Source: Mangrovimonas aestuarii
GTDB lineage: Bacteria > Bacteroidota > Bacteroidia > Flavobacteriales > Flavobacteriaceae
Reading direction: 5' to 3'
Assembly: GCF_028767185.1 (NCBI RefSeq)
Contig: NZ_JARACK010000004.1
Coordinates: 124,001 to 188,000 of the forward strand
Length of the DNA: 64,000 nt
The position numbers and the translations under genes are program-made. Position 1 is the stretch's first letter. Every line of letters starts with the position of its first letter. The notes beneath the pieces were generated by a model. It was not told the DNA's origin and made no database searches. It saw nothing but the letters and a program-made list of their open reading frames with translations. Positions 18,027 to 27,198 of the stretch are shown here, piece by piece.

Positions 18027-20261
18027 GTGAGAATAATACAACAGTTTTTATTGGTTTTCTGCATTTTTTCAACCTTCACTTACGCACAAAATCAATCCAT
18101 TACATTACAAGATATTTGGGGAGGAACATTCCGTACTGAGCGAATGGATGCATTACACTCCATGGACAATGGAAAACAGTATTCTGTTTTGAATTTTAAT
18201 CGAGTAAGCGGTTCTACTAGCATAGACATTTATGACTATAAGACCTTGAAAAAAGTAAGGACCCTTGTAAACTCTGCAGATATTGCAGAAATCAAGTATT
18301 TTACCGATTATATATTTAGTGCAGATGAGGCCAAGGTTTTGTTGGCTACCAATGTGAGTTCGATTTATCGTCGTTCAACATTGGGGACTTATTTTCTATA
18401 TAATACCGAAAACAATTCTGTTGTTAAAGTTGCCAATCACCCGATTCAAGAGCCTACTTTTTCTCCAGATGGAACAAAAGTGGCTTATGGATATGAAAAC
18501 AATTTATATATCAAGGATTTGATCAGTGGAGAAACTACCCAGGTAACTTTTGATGGTGAAAAAAATAGAACTATAAACGGAATCACTGACTGGGTTTATG
18601 AAGAAGAGTTTTCTTTTGTGCGCGCTTTCGAATGGAATGCCAATAGCGACAGAATAGCCTACGTTAAGTTCGATGAAACCAATGTCCCTGAATTCTCAAT
18701 GGACGTTTATGGAAAAACGCTTTATCCAGACCAGCAAGTGTTTAAGTATCCAAAAGCTGGTGAGGCTAATTCTGTAGTGTCTCTTCACGTTTACAATTTG
18801 AAAAAAGATAAAAGTACAGAAGTGACTCTTTCAAAATCTTATAAAGACTTCTATATTCCTCGAATTAAGTGGACCAATGATGCTGATATATTGAGTGCAC
18901 AGTACATGAACAGACATCAAAATGAACTAGATTTATGGTTTATTGACACTAAGAAAGATAAAACTGATTTGGTGTTGGCTGAAAAGGACAACGCTTACAT
19001 TGATGTAACCTTCAACTTAACCTTTTTAAAGGATAACAGCTTTATCTGGACTAGCGAAAAGGATGGCTATAATCACATTTACCATTATGACAGCGATGGA
19101 GACTTAATTAATCAGGTAACAAAAGGAAAGTGGGAAGTAACAGAATATTATGGTTATGACGAGAAAAATGATCGCGTATATTACCAATCGGTAGAGAACG
19201 GATCTATTAACCGTGACGTATATGCCATAGCCTTAAATGGTAGAAAAAAGGAGCGATTAACTAAAAGAGATGGTACTAACGATGCTGCTTTTAGTGCTGA
19301 CTTCACTTATTTTATTAATACGTTTTCAAGTGCAACAACGCCAACTGAGTATACTTTAAACAGTGCAAAAACTGGTGATGTAATCAAAAGTATCTTGGAT
19401 AATGATAAGGTAGCTGATAAGCTGTTAAACTATAAAACTTCGGAAAAAGACTTTACTACAATTACAGTTAACGGTAATGAACTAAATATGTGGATGATGA
19501 AACCAGCTGATTTCGATCCTTCTAAGCAATATCCTCTTTTAATGTATCAATATTCAGGGCCTGGTTCGCAAGAAGTAGCCAACCATTGGAATGGAGCTAA
19601 TGATTACTGGTACCAAATGTTGGCGCAAAAAGGATACATCATAGCTTGTGTAGATGGTAGGGGAACAGGATTTAAAGGGGCCAAATTTAAAAAAGCGACC
19701 CAAAAACAATTAGGGATACTTGAAGTAGAAGACCAAATTGCTGCTGCTAAGCAATTGGGAGAACGTCACTATATTGATGCTTCAAGAATAGGAATTTGGG
19801 GTTGGAGCTTCGGAGGCTTTATGAGTACCAGTGCTATTTTAAAAGGACACGATGTGTTTAAAATGGCGATTGCCGTAGCACCCGTAACCGACTGGAGATT
19901 TTACGATTCTGTCTATACGGAGCGTTATATGACGACTCCTCAGGAAAATGCAGAAGGGTACAATAAGACTTCTCCATTAAAGCATGCCGATATGCTCGAG
20001 GGTGATTATCTTTTAATCCATGGTTCTGCAGACGATAACGTGCATGTACAGAATACAATGCAAATGGTAGAGGCTTTAATCCAGGCCAACAAAGATTTCG
20101 ATTGGGCTGTTTATCCAGATAAAAACCACGGTATTTACGGAGGTAATACCCGCTTACACCTTTACAGAAAAATGACAAGCTTTATTGATGATAAGCTAGG
20201 GGATAAAATTCAGAATCCTAACGAAGAAGAAGTGGAGCAGCAGTCATTGATTAAAGGATAA
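18027..20261 (+). CDS. dipeptidyl peptidase IV (S9B serine peptidase)
   Basis: 744 residues starting at GTG 18027, which directly gives a signal peptide (MRIIQQFLLVFCIFSTFTYAQ). An N-terminal eight-bladed propeller (about 40-470; includes DWVYEEEF, the double-glutamate motif that binds the substrate amino end) is followed by an alpha/beta-hydrolase domain. The catalytic triad is visible: S594 in GWSFGG, D669 in SADDNVH, H701 in KNHGIYG. It releases Xaa-Pro/Ala dipeptides from peptide N-termini in the periplasm. Two POT-family peptide transporters follow within 33 and about 1600 bases, giving a cut-and-import set. Confidence 0.95.
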   Translation: MRIIQQFLLVFCIFSTFTYAQNQSITLQDIWGGTFRTERMDALHSMDNGKQYSVLNFNRVSGSTSIDIYDYKTLKKVRTLVNSADIAEIKYFTDYIFSADEAKVLLATNVSSIYRRSTLGTYFLYNTENNSVVKVANHPIQEPTFSPDGTKVAYGYENNLYIKDLISGETTQVTFDGEKNRTINGITDWVYEEEFSFVRAFEWNANSDRIAYVKFDETNVPEFSMDVYGKTLYPDQQVFKYPKAGEANSVVSLHVYNLKKDKSTEVTLSKSYKDFYIPRIKWTNDADILSAQYMNRHQNELDLWFIDTKKDKTDLVLAEKDNAYIDVTFNLTFLKDNSFIWTSEKDGYNHIYHYDSDGDLINQVTKGKWEVTEYYGYDEKNDRVYYQSVENGSINRDVYAIALNGRKKERLTKRDGTNDAAFSADFTYFINTFSSATTPTEYTLNSAKTGDVIKSILDNDKVADKLLNYKTSEKDFTTITVNGNELNMWMMKPADFDPSKQYPLLMYQYSGPGSQEVANHWNGANDYWYQMLAQKGYIIACVDGRGTGFKGAKFKKATQKQLGILEVEDQIAAAKQLGERHYIDASRIGIWGWSFGGFMSTSAILKGHDVFKMAIAVAPVTDWRFYDSVYTERYMTTPQENAEGYNKTSPLKHADMLEGDYLLIHGSADDNVHVQNTMQMVEALIQANKDFDWAVYPDKNHGIYGGNTRLHLYRKMTSFIDDKLGDKIQNPNEEEVEQQSLIKG

Positions 20262-20293
20262 AAACAAAACTAACTAAATACTATTAAAAGTTT

Positions 20294-21814
20294 ATGGCAG
20301 ATTCAACAACAATGCCGATGAAGCAAAAAGAGCTGTTCGGTCATCCAGTAGGATTATATGTTTTGTTCCTAACGGAAATGTGGGAGCGCTTCTCTTATTA
20401 TGGAATGCGTGCACTTTTAGTGCTTTATATGACAACGTCTGCATTAGGAGATGATCCAAGAGGTGCTGGTTTAGGATGGACAGATGAAAAGGCTTTAGCT
20501 TTATACGGATGGTATACTATGTTAGTATACGTAATGTCCATTCCTGGAGGGATGATCGCAGATAAATTATTAGGGCAAAAAAAATCAGTTCTTTTAGGAG
20601 CTATTGTTTTATGTCTTGGTCACGGTGTTTTGGTAATGACCGATTTATGGGCTTTTTATACCGGATTAGGATTGGTTATTCTAGGTGTAGGATTGTTGAA
20701 GCCTAATATTTCCACAATGGTTGGTGGTTTGTATAAAGAAGGAGACATAAGAAGAGATAAAGGGTTTAGTATCTTCTATATAGGTATTAATATAGGCTCT
20801 CTTTTAGCAACATTAATCGTTGGATTGGTTGTGGCAAAATGGGGCTGGCACGCTGGTTTTGGATTAGCTGGAATTGTTATGGTCTTCGGGCTTATTAACT
20901 ATCTTTTTGGGCAGAAGTACCTTGGGGATGTTGGTAATTTAAACAAAGCAAAAAATCATGAAGATGAAATATCGTATGCTAAGTTGTTTTCTAAACTATT
21001 TAGTTCTCAAAAACAACTTATTATAGCATTGGTATTATTAGTAGTTTCTATGTATGGTTGGGTAAAGCTAGGTTGGGGCTATGGTTTACTATTCATTTTC
21101 TTGACCGTTATAACTTCCTTACTGATGATGATTTATAAAGAACTTGAATCACAGGTTTTTAAAGACAGATTTGTGGTTTTGTTACTGTCTTTTATAATGG
21201 TAATCATATTCTGGGGAGCCTTTGAGCAGGCGGGAGGATTAATGAATCTTTATACAGATGCTAAAACAGATCGTGTTCTTTTTGGATGGACTATTCCTAC
21301 CGTGATGTTTCAGAGTTTGAATGCAGGTTTTATAACCATTTTTGCCACAATAGTTGCAGGCTATTGGGCTAAAAGAAAGCTGAAAGGTAAGGAAGCATCA
21401 TCATTGTTTAAGATGGCATTAGGTATTATAATAATGGGCTTCGGTTTTTTGTTTATGGTGTTTGCTGCAATGGAATTTGAAAAATCAGGTACTTCAAGTA
21501 TGATTTGGTTGGTACTAGCTTATTTCTTCCATACTATAGGGGAGCTTTGTTTATCTCCTGTAGCACTTTCATTTATAACCAAGTTAGCACCAGTAAAGTA
21601 TGCCTCGTTAATGATGGGGGTTTATTTTGCAGCTACAGGTCTTGGAAGTAAAGTTGCGGGAATCGTTGGAGAATCGGCTAGTGATTTTGGTGAATACACA
21701 GTTTTTCTTGGAATATTACTATTTACAGTGGTCATAGGAACTTTGTTTATTTTAATATTAAAGCCTTTGAAAAGATTAACTCACGGAGCTGAAGAAGACG
21801 AGCACAAGATATAA
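20294..21814 (+). CDS. POT family proton-coupled oligopeptide transporter (first copy)
   Basis: 506 residues with about 14 hydrophobic helices. POT/PTR signature near the start: GHPVGLYVLFLTEMWERFSY then GMRALLVLYM (the ExxER-type motif of helix 1 is present as EMWERF). Further motifs include GGMIADKLLGQKKSV and KPNISTMVGGLY (about residue 137). It imports di- and tripeptides with protons across the inner membrane. Placed directly behind dipeptidyl peptidase IV, it likely takes up that enzyme's products. Length is standard. Confidence 0.93.
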   Translation: MADSTTMPMKQKELFGHPVGLYVLFLTEMWERFSYYGMRALLVLYMTTSALGDDPRGAGLGWTDEKALALYGWYTMLVYVMSIPGGMIADKLLGQKKSVLLGAIVLCLGHGVLVMTDLWAFYTGLGLVILGVGLLKPNISTMVGGLYKEGDIRRDKGFSIFYIGINIGSLLATLIVGLVVAKWGWHAGFGLAGIVMVFGLINYLFGQKYLGDVGNLNKAKNHEDEISYAKLFSKLFSSQKQLIIALVLLVVSMYGWVKLGWGYGLLFIFLTVITSLLMMIYKELESQVFKDRFVVLLLSFIMVIIFWGAFEQAGGLMNLYTDAKTDRVLFGWTIPTVMFQSLNAGFITIFATIVAGYWAKRKLKGKEASSLFKMALGIIIMGFGFLFMVFAAMEFEKSGTSSMIWLVLAYFFHTIGELCLSPVALSFITKLAPVKYASLMMGVYFAATGLGSKVAGIVGESASDFGEYTVFLGILLFTVVIGTLFILILKPLKRLTHGAEEDEHKI

Positions 21815-21865
21815 TCACTTCAATAAAATATTACTGACTAAATTATAACTGACTAAATAATTTGT

Positions 21866-23965
21866 ATGAACACGGATATTCAAAACCTGTTTAAAGATAA
21901 AGTATTAGGGCACCCTGGGGGGTTGTTTGTATTGTTTTTTACCGAGATGTGGGAGCGCTTTTCATTCTATGGAATGCGTGTGTTATTGGTGAACTTTTTA
22001 ACCATGGCCGTTATAGGTTACAATCCTGGATGGGAATGGACGGCTGAAAACGCAGGTGCATTATTCGGTACTTATGCTATGCTTCTTTATATCACCCCAA
22101 TTCTTGGAGGGGTTATTGCAGATAGAATAACTGGTTACCGTTGGGCCGTAATTATAGGAGCAATTATTATGACCCTTGGACATGCTTCTATGGCCCTGGA
22201 AACTGAGTTTTCACTTTATTTAGGACTTGGGTTACTTGTGCTAGGAACAGGGTTCTTTAAGCCTAATATCACATCAATCATTTCTGAAATGTATAAAGAG
22301 AATCCAGAAAAGAAGGATGGGGCTTATACCATTTTCTATATGGGCGTAAATGCAGGAGCCTTCTTTGGTATGATGTTATGTGGTTATTTGGCAGAACGTA
22401 TTGGTTGGTCATGGGGATTCGGTTTGGCAGGTATTTTTATGTTATTGGGAACCCTTCAGTTTTGGTTGTCTAAGCCTTTATTTGGAAAGATTGGTGGTGT
22501 GCCGGAAAAAGATGAAATAGCAGCAACACAACAAAAAGAAGTTGGTTCTGATGATGAAGATACTGAGAAACGTAATCCGTTTACGTCTTTAGATAAAATA
22601 TTGATAGCATTAAGTGCTATTATTGGTTTAGGGTATGCTATTAACGACCCGATGTCTAAAATTGCAAACATCGATATGTTCGCATGGTTGAAGATGGGGA
22701 ATCTAGACGGTCAATATGTAGCAGTTATTTTCGGATTGGTATTGTTCCTGTTTTTGGTGATTAGTCGTATATCGCGTTATACCAAAGTTATTCGAGACAG
22801 GATGATTGCCTTTATCATATTTGCTTTCTTTACAGTATTCTTCTGGATGAGTTTTGAGCAAGGAGCTTCTTCTTTGATTCTTTTTGCACGTGATAATGTA
22901 GATCGTTTATTAAGTGGTAATGCTGCGATAACCTATAATATTGTTAATGCATTACTTACTGTAATTCCATTGGCAATAATTTCATGGGTATTGTACCTGT
23001 TATGGAAAAAGACTTACAACAAAATTCCTGGTTCTAATATAGTATTAGTGGTATGTTTTGCTTTTATGTGGGGAATTGTTGGTTGGATGTTAAACCGAGA
23101 TTTTATTACTAAGGCATATAATGTTACTTATAGTGCAGTTCAAACCCCGAGTTTAGACGAACAGGGTAATCCTATGGTAGATGAAGCCGGAAATGCTCTT
23201 TTTGACTATTTTCCTGTAACAGAAAACATGGAGCTAACTGGTATTGAAACAATAGTGGAACGCACCGCTCGTATAGCAGAACCTAAGAACTTTGAAGTAG
23301 GGCAGGAAATAAATATAACCAATACAGATAACGATAAGACATCCTTCGGATATCTTACACCAAATAGATTAGAGAAGGCTAGGGAATATGGTCAATCTTT
23401 AAATCGTGATAATGGAGTGGTAAAAGCAAAGGTTTCCGAAATAAAGAGTAACGAAGTTGAAATCACGGTTTCGTGGTTCAGTATACTAAACTCGTTTTTT
23501 ATTATTGTATTTGCTTCTTTCTTCTCTAAATGGTGGGAGAGTAAGTATAATCCAAGTGCCGCAACTAAGTATGCTCTTGGATTAATTATTATGGCTGTAG
23601 GTTTTGGGTTATTGGCCTTTGGTTCGCATGGTATTCAAGATGGTATGAAAGTGAGTATGGTATGGCTTATTTTAGCTTATTTGTTCCATACCCTAGGGGA
23701 ACTTTGTTTATCTCCAGTAGGATTATCATACGTTAGTAAGTTAGTGCCGGCCAGAATGATTGCGTTAATGTTTGGTATGTGGTATTTGGCTATTGCTATT
23801 GGTAATAAATTGGCTGCTGTAATTGGTGGACAAATTGAGAATATTACAAAAGAATATAACCTATCTACGTTTTTCCTTATTTTTACTATTGTGCCTGTTA
23901 TTGCTGGTTTAATAGTGTTAGCACTTAATCCAGTGTTAAAAAAATTAATGCACGGAGTAAAATAG
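21866..23965 (+). CDS. POT family oligopeptide transporter (second copy, enlarged)
   Basis: 699 residues, about 190 more than its neighbour. It has the same N-terminal signature (GHPGGLFVLFFTEMWERFSF, GMRVLLVNFL) and KPNITSIISEMY. The extra length is mainly one inserted domain (about residues 420-540) between two membrane helices: polar, with no hydrophobic segments and including FEVGQEINITNTDNDKTSFG. It starts after a loop of the form TPSLDEQGNPMVDEAGNALFDYF. The insert probably sits in the periplasm. The gene follows the first transporter after 51 bases, so the pair arose by duplication and then diverged. Confidence 0.9.
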   Translation: MNTDIQNLFKDKVLGHPGGLFVLFFTEMWERFSFYGMRVLLVNFLTMAVIGYNPGWEWTAENAGALFGTYAMLLYITPILGGVIADRITGYRWAVIIGAIIMTLGHASMALETEFSLYLGLGLLVLGTGFFKPNITSIISEMYKENPEKKDGAYTIFYMGVNAGAFFGMMLCGYLAERIGWSWGFGLAGIFMLLGTLQFWLSKPLFGKIGGVPEKDEIAATQQKEVGSDDEDTEKRNPFTSLDKILIALSAIIGLGYAINDPMSKIANIDMFAWLKMGNLDGQYVAVIFGLVLFLFLVISRISRYTKVIRDRMIAFIIFAFFTVFFWMSFEQGASSLILFARDNVDRLLSGNAAITYNIVNALLTVIPLAIISWVLYLLWKKTYNKIPGSNIVLVVCFAFMWGIVGWMLNRDFITKAYNVTYSAVQTPSLDEQGNPMVDEAGNALFDYFPVTENMELTGIETIVERTARIAEPKNFEVGQEINITNTDNDKTSFGYLTPNRLEKAREYGQSLNRDNGVVKAKVSEIKSNEVEITVSWFSILNSFFIIVFASFFSKWWESKYNPSAATKYALGLIIMAVGFGLLAFGSHGIQDGMKVSMVWLILAYLFHTLGELCLSPVGLSYVSKLVPARMIALMFGMWYLAIAIGNKLAAVIGGQIENITKEYNLSTFFLIFTIVPVIAGLIVLALNPVLKKLMHGVK

Positions 23966-23991
23966 TTTTTAGGAAAACTTTTGTAACTTTT

Positions 23992-24042
23992 AAGGGCATA
24001 AAACAAATTGAAGCAGAACGCGTTATTTTGTTTTATGCCCTT
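23992..24042. promoter_or_regulatory. perfect 16-bp inverted repeat upstream of the thioredoxin-fold gene
   Basis: Left arm 23992-24007 (AAGGGCATAAAACAAA) and right arm 24027-24042 (TTTGTTTTATGCCCTT) are perfectly complementary with a 19-base loop. It begins 26 bases after the transporter stop and ends 16 bases before the next ATG. There is no T-run after it, so it is an atypical terminator at best and may instead be a leader hairpin of the downstream gene. Confidence 0.6.
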
Positions 24043-24058
24043 CTAAATTAAAAGATGT

Positions 24059-24604
24059 ATGAAACAGTTGTTGAGTGTTTTTTTCTTGTTTTGTTTTGTC
24101 CAGTTTAGTGTTGCCCAGGAGATTAATTGGGTGTCTCTTGACAAGGCCATGGAATTACAGGAAAAAGAGCCTAGAAAGATTATGATAGATATGTACACCA
24201 GTTGGTGTGGGCCATGTAAAATGTTGGACAAAAACACGTTTCATAATAAAGATGTAGTAGAGTATGTAAATAATAACTACTATGCCGTGAAGTTTAATGC
24301 CGAGGGAGATGATACAGTTACTTTTAAAGGGAATACTTATACAAACCCTGAATATGACCCAGCGAGAGCCAGAACGAGAAATTCGGCCCATCAGTTGGCT
24401 CGTTATTTCCAAATAACGGCTTACCCAACGATTGTCTTTCTAGATGAAGAAGGGACTTTGTTAGTGCCCTTAAGAGGTTATAAAACTCCACAACAATTGG
24501 AGTTATATCTTAAAATGTTCAAGAACAATGATCATAAGGGTATGACATCCCAAGAGGAATTTAATGAATATTACAAGTCGTTTAAAAACGAGTTTACAAA
24601 TTAG
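24059..24604 (+). CDS. periplasmic thioredoxin-fold protein (CGPC active site)
   Basis: 181 residues with a signal peptide (MKQLLSVFFLFCFVQFSVAQ). The thioredoxin motif WCGPC has its cysteines at 50 and 53, preceded by IMIDMYTSW, and the cis-proline loop is seen as AYPTIVFLD near residue 120. An insertion of about 30 residues between the active site and the cis-proline strand (TFKGNTYTNPEYDPARART) is typical of the DUF255/thioredoxin-like group in Bacteroidota. It likely reduces or shuffles disulfides in the periplasm; partner unknown. A strong inverted repeat lies just upstream. Confidence 0.88.
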   Translation: MKQLLSVFFLFCFVQFSVAQEINWVSLDKAMELQEKEPRKIMIDMYTSWCGPCKMLDKNTFHNKDVVEYVNNNYYAVKFNAEGDDTVTFKGNTYTNPEYDPARARTRNSAHQLARYFQITAYPTIVFLDEEGTLLVPLRGYKTPQQLELYLKMFKNNDHKGMTSQEEFNEYYKSFKNEFTN

Positions 24605-24631
24605 TGTTAATTGTTATTAGGCCTTTTAGGT

Positions 24632-26662
24632 CTATTCAATGATGAAAGCTCCCTTTTTTCCAGTATGGTGGAAAGGGAGTTTTTGCTTTTTACAAGTATT
24701 GTGCCAACGACTTACATAGTTTGTATAATTGCTCCCATCTGCAATAATCACTTTTGGCTTTAGTGCTTCAATAAGACGGTTTAAATTGATTTTTGGGGAG
24801 TAGCTAAGCAGAATATAGTCAGGATGAAATTGCTTTACTTGATAGGCTCCAAGGCTATCTATAACCATAAGTGTTTTTCCATTAATAGTATAAATGTTTT
24901 TCATAGGTTCAGATTCCTCCTCTTTAATTTTTTCTGATGTTTTATAGTTGTTTAGTGTTGTGTTAATACAGGTTGTTTCCAGTCTGGTGTTATATGCAAT
25001 ATTTAATTTATGTCCTTGCTGAATCCCTATTAATGTTTGTTTGGATCTATGGAAAATAATTAGCTTGTTGTTGGAAGTGTTATACTCAGAAGCGATTAAA
25101 CTCGTTTGAAAAATCAGAAGTACTGATAATAAAACCAAAACACTGCTTGAGCGTTTCTTTTTAATTAGATTATAAATGCTGAGAAGTATTAAATACCCAA
25201 TGAAAACCTGAAACAGGTTTATTGAAATCTCTGAAATTACAAAGGTGTTATGACTAGCAATCCATGCTACGGACTTATTCATGGTGTCAATGAAGAACCC
25301 TAAAATGTCAGCCATAAATTGAGGTAACAAGTTGAGTGAGGCAAGGGTGAGTACCAGTATTCCAAATCCCAAAATGAAAGTGATAAAAGGGATAATTATC
25401 AAATTAGATAACCAGAACAAACCTGCTACTTTATGAAAATAGAATAAACTCAAGGGCAGCACTCCTAGTTGAGCGGAAATACTAACGGAGAGTATGTCCA
25501 AAAGTTTTCTGATTAAAAAATGGGCTGATGAATATAGATTACTAAAAAGCTTATGGAAACCCACTATGGAGAACACAGCGCAATAGCTCAGTTGAAAACC
25601 TACATCAAATAAAATCATGGGATGAGCCAATAAGATTATAAAGGCAGAAAGTACTAGCGTATTGAAAATGTTTGTTGGGTGCTTCAGTCCCATTCCAATA
25701 GTCACCAAAGTAAACATTGTAGTGGCACGACATACCGATGCAGACAGGCCGGTTATTACAGCAAATACCCAAATTAAAATAATAACTACAATCGACTTGA
25801 TTGTTTTCCCATTTTTTAAGTGTTCTAAAGGTTTAAATATAAATAGTAGCAACATGGTGACAATCCCTATATGTAGTCCTGATATGGCTAGTATATGAAC
25901 AGCTCCAGCGTTAACATAGCTTTTGTAAATGTCATCATTTAAATCTTGCCGTTGCCCAAGTAACAGCGCATTAATTACAGACCCTTCATCTGTTGAAAAG
26001 TTATAATTGTCCAGACTTTCATTAATATGAGATCTTAATTTGTCGGCATAACCCAGCAAAGTATTTGATTGATTTTTTAAGGGAATTAATTCATTCCTGT
26101 TTGAATAGATTTGGTGGTAGAGATACTGTCGTTCTAAATACGCTTTATAATTAAACTGACCAGGGTTTAGTGGGGGGCGTATCTCATGTAGTTTTGCTTT
26201 GGTGATAAATAGATCATCAACTCTTATAATTTTGTATAAAGAATCTTTTTTGAAGTTGAGAAGAGCATTTCCTGATACTACAGTGTTATTTAGTTTTAGA
26301 ATGTCGACAACATATTTGTTGTAGTACGAACTGCTCTTTAATATTTTTCTAACTCTTAATTGAATGTAACCCTCTTGGTTTTCAATGTTATGGTGGGTAT
26401 AATGAGAGTTTTTTAGTTTGGGAGAGTGAAGTTGATAGCTTAATATGCCAATGGTAAAGGCTGTGATCAGCATTGTAATGCTAAAATATGGCTGGGGCTT
26501 AAATCGTTGTCTAAAAATGTGAAGTAGTAAAGCGCTAAGTCCCAAAAAAAGAATACAGCAGCTAATGATTACCTTAATATCGATACTAAGGTAATGGGCT
26601 GTTAAAATACCACCAATAGTTCCGGTAGTGAGAAATATTATGGGGGTGTTGAGGGATTTCAC
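24632..26662 (-). CDS. comEC: ComEC/Rec2 family DNA-uptake channel protein
   Basis: 676 residues. Two hydrophobic helices near the N-terminus, then a DUF4131-like soluble region (about 75-200, ending NPGQFNYKAYLERQYLYHQIY), then the ComEC competence core with about nine helices including VINALLLGQRQDL, HILAISGLHIGIV (about 255-267) and LSASVCRATTMF. The tail (about 510-676) corresponds to the metallo-beta-lactamase-like domain but is short and lacks the HxHxDH zinc motif. It forms the inner-membrane path for incoming single-stranded DNA in competent bacteria; whether this organism is competent is not shown. Confidence 0.9.
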   Translation of the reverse strand: MKSLNTPIIFLTTGTIGGILTAHYLSIDIKVIISCCILFLGLSALLLHIFRQRFKPQPYFSITMLITAFTIGILSYQLHSPKLKNSHYTHHNIENQEGYIQLRVRKILKSSSYYNKYVVDILKLNNTVVSGNALLNFKKDSLYKIIRVDDLFITKAKLHEIRPPLNPGQFNYKAYLERQYLYHQIYSNRNELIPLKNQSNTLLGYADKLRSHINESLDNYNFSTDEGSVINALLLGQRQDLNDDIYKSYVNAGAVHILAISGLHIGIVTMLLLFIFKPLEHLKNGKTIKSIVVIILIWVFAVITGLSASVCRATTMFTLVTIGMGLKHPTNIFNTLVLSAFIILLAHPMILFDVGFQLSYCAVFSIVGFHKLFSNLYSSAHFLIRKLLDILSVSISAQLGVLPLSLFYFHKVAGLFWLSNLIIIPFITFILGFGILVLTLASLNLLPQFMADILGFFIDTMNKSVAWIASHNTFVISEISINLFQVFIGYLILLSIYNLIKKKRSSSVLVLLSVLLIFQTSLIASEYNTSNNKLIIFHRSKQTLIGIQQGHKLNIAYNTRLETTCINTTLNNYKTSEKIKEEESEPMKNIYTINGKTLMVIDSLGAYQVKQFHPDYILLSYSPKINLNRLIEALKPKVIIADGSNYTNYVSRWHNTCKKQKLPFHHTGKKGAFIIE
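24649..24684 (+). terminator. probable terminator for the thioredoxin-fold gene, inside the comEC 3' end
   Basis: CTCCCTTT (24649-24656) pairs with AAAGGGAG (24672-24679), followed by TTTTT on the plus strand. It lies within the last codons of the convergent comEC gene, so one piece of DNA both encodes the comEC tail and may stop plus-strand transcription. Confidence 0.5.
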
Positions 26663-26682
26663 CCCTTTAAGTTAATGAAATT

Positions 26683-27189
26683 TTACAAAACTCTGCGTGC
26701 TTCAACAAAAGCGTAATGCCAATATTGTTCAGCTAAAGAGGAAATTATAACACCTTTACTTGTTGTGGAGTGGATAAACTCCACGCGACCTGTTCTAGAA
26801 GTAACAACTAGTCCAACATGGTTAATGCTGCCGCGTTTCTTTTTGCTGGTTTTAAAAAAAAGTAAATCACCCTCTCGGACGTCAGTTATGCTGATTTTAG
26901 AGCCTCTTGTGGCCATATCCCTTGAAACTCTTGGAAGACTAATGTTTGCTTCTAAAAAAGAAGTGTAAACTAATCCAGAACAGTCCATCCCTTTTTTTGT
27001 TGTTCCTCCCGTTTTGTATTTAACACCTTCATAGGCTTTGGCATTGGTAACTACTTTTTGGGAAATATTATTTGAGCTTGATTTTTTGTTTTTACTGTGC
27101 TCTGCCCTTGACGTTGTTTGGTGTTTTGATGAACTACAGCTAGAAAGGCCAATTGCAATAAGTAGGATGAGGGGTAGAATTCGCTTCAT
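26683..27189 (-). CDS. NlpC/P60 family cell-wall peptidase, lipoprotein
   Basis: 168 residues. Lipoprotein signal with the modified cysteine at 18 (IAIGLSSC), a lysine/serine-rich linker (about 19-42), then an NlpC/P60 domain with catalytic C70 in MDCSGL, H124 in NHVGLV and H140 in FIHST. Such enzymes cut the peptide stems of peptidoglycan (gamma-D-glutamyl bonds). The gene lies 20 bases downstream of... the lpxB-side genes are upstream: it is 9 bases after the lpxB stop and 20 bases before comEC, all on the minus strand, so surE to comEC probably form one transcript. Confidence 0.9.
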   Translation of the reverse strand: MKRILPLILLIAIGLSSCSSSKHQTTSRAEHSKNKKSSSNNISQKVVTNAKAYEGVKYKTGGTTKKGMDCSGLVYTSFLEANISLPRVSRDMATRGSKISITDVREGDLLFFKTSKKKRGSINHVGLVVTSRTGRVEFIHSTTSKGVIISSLAEQYWHYAFVEARRVL

Positions 27190-27198
27190 GTGTTTAGG

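Noticed and set aside
19858-20178. Minus-strand frame of 106 codons within the dipeptidyl peptidase gene
   Set aside because: Lies opposite the catalytic domain of a clear gene and has no domain or start signal.
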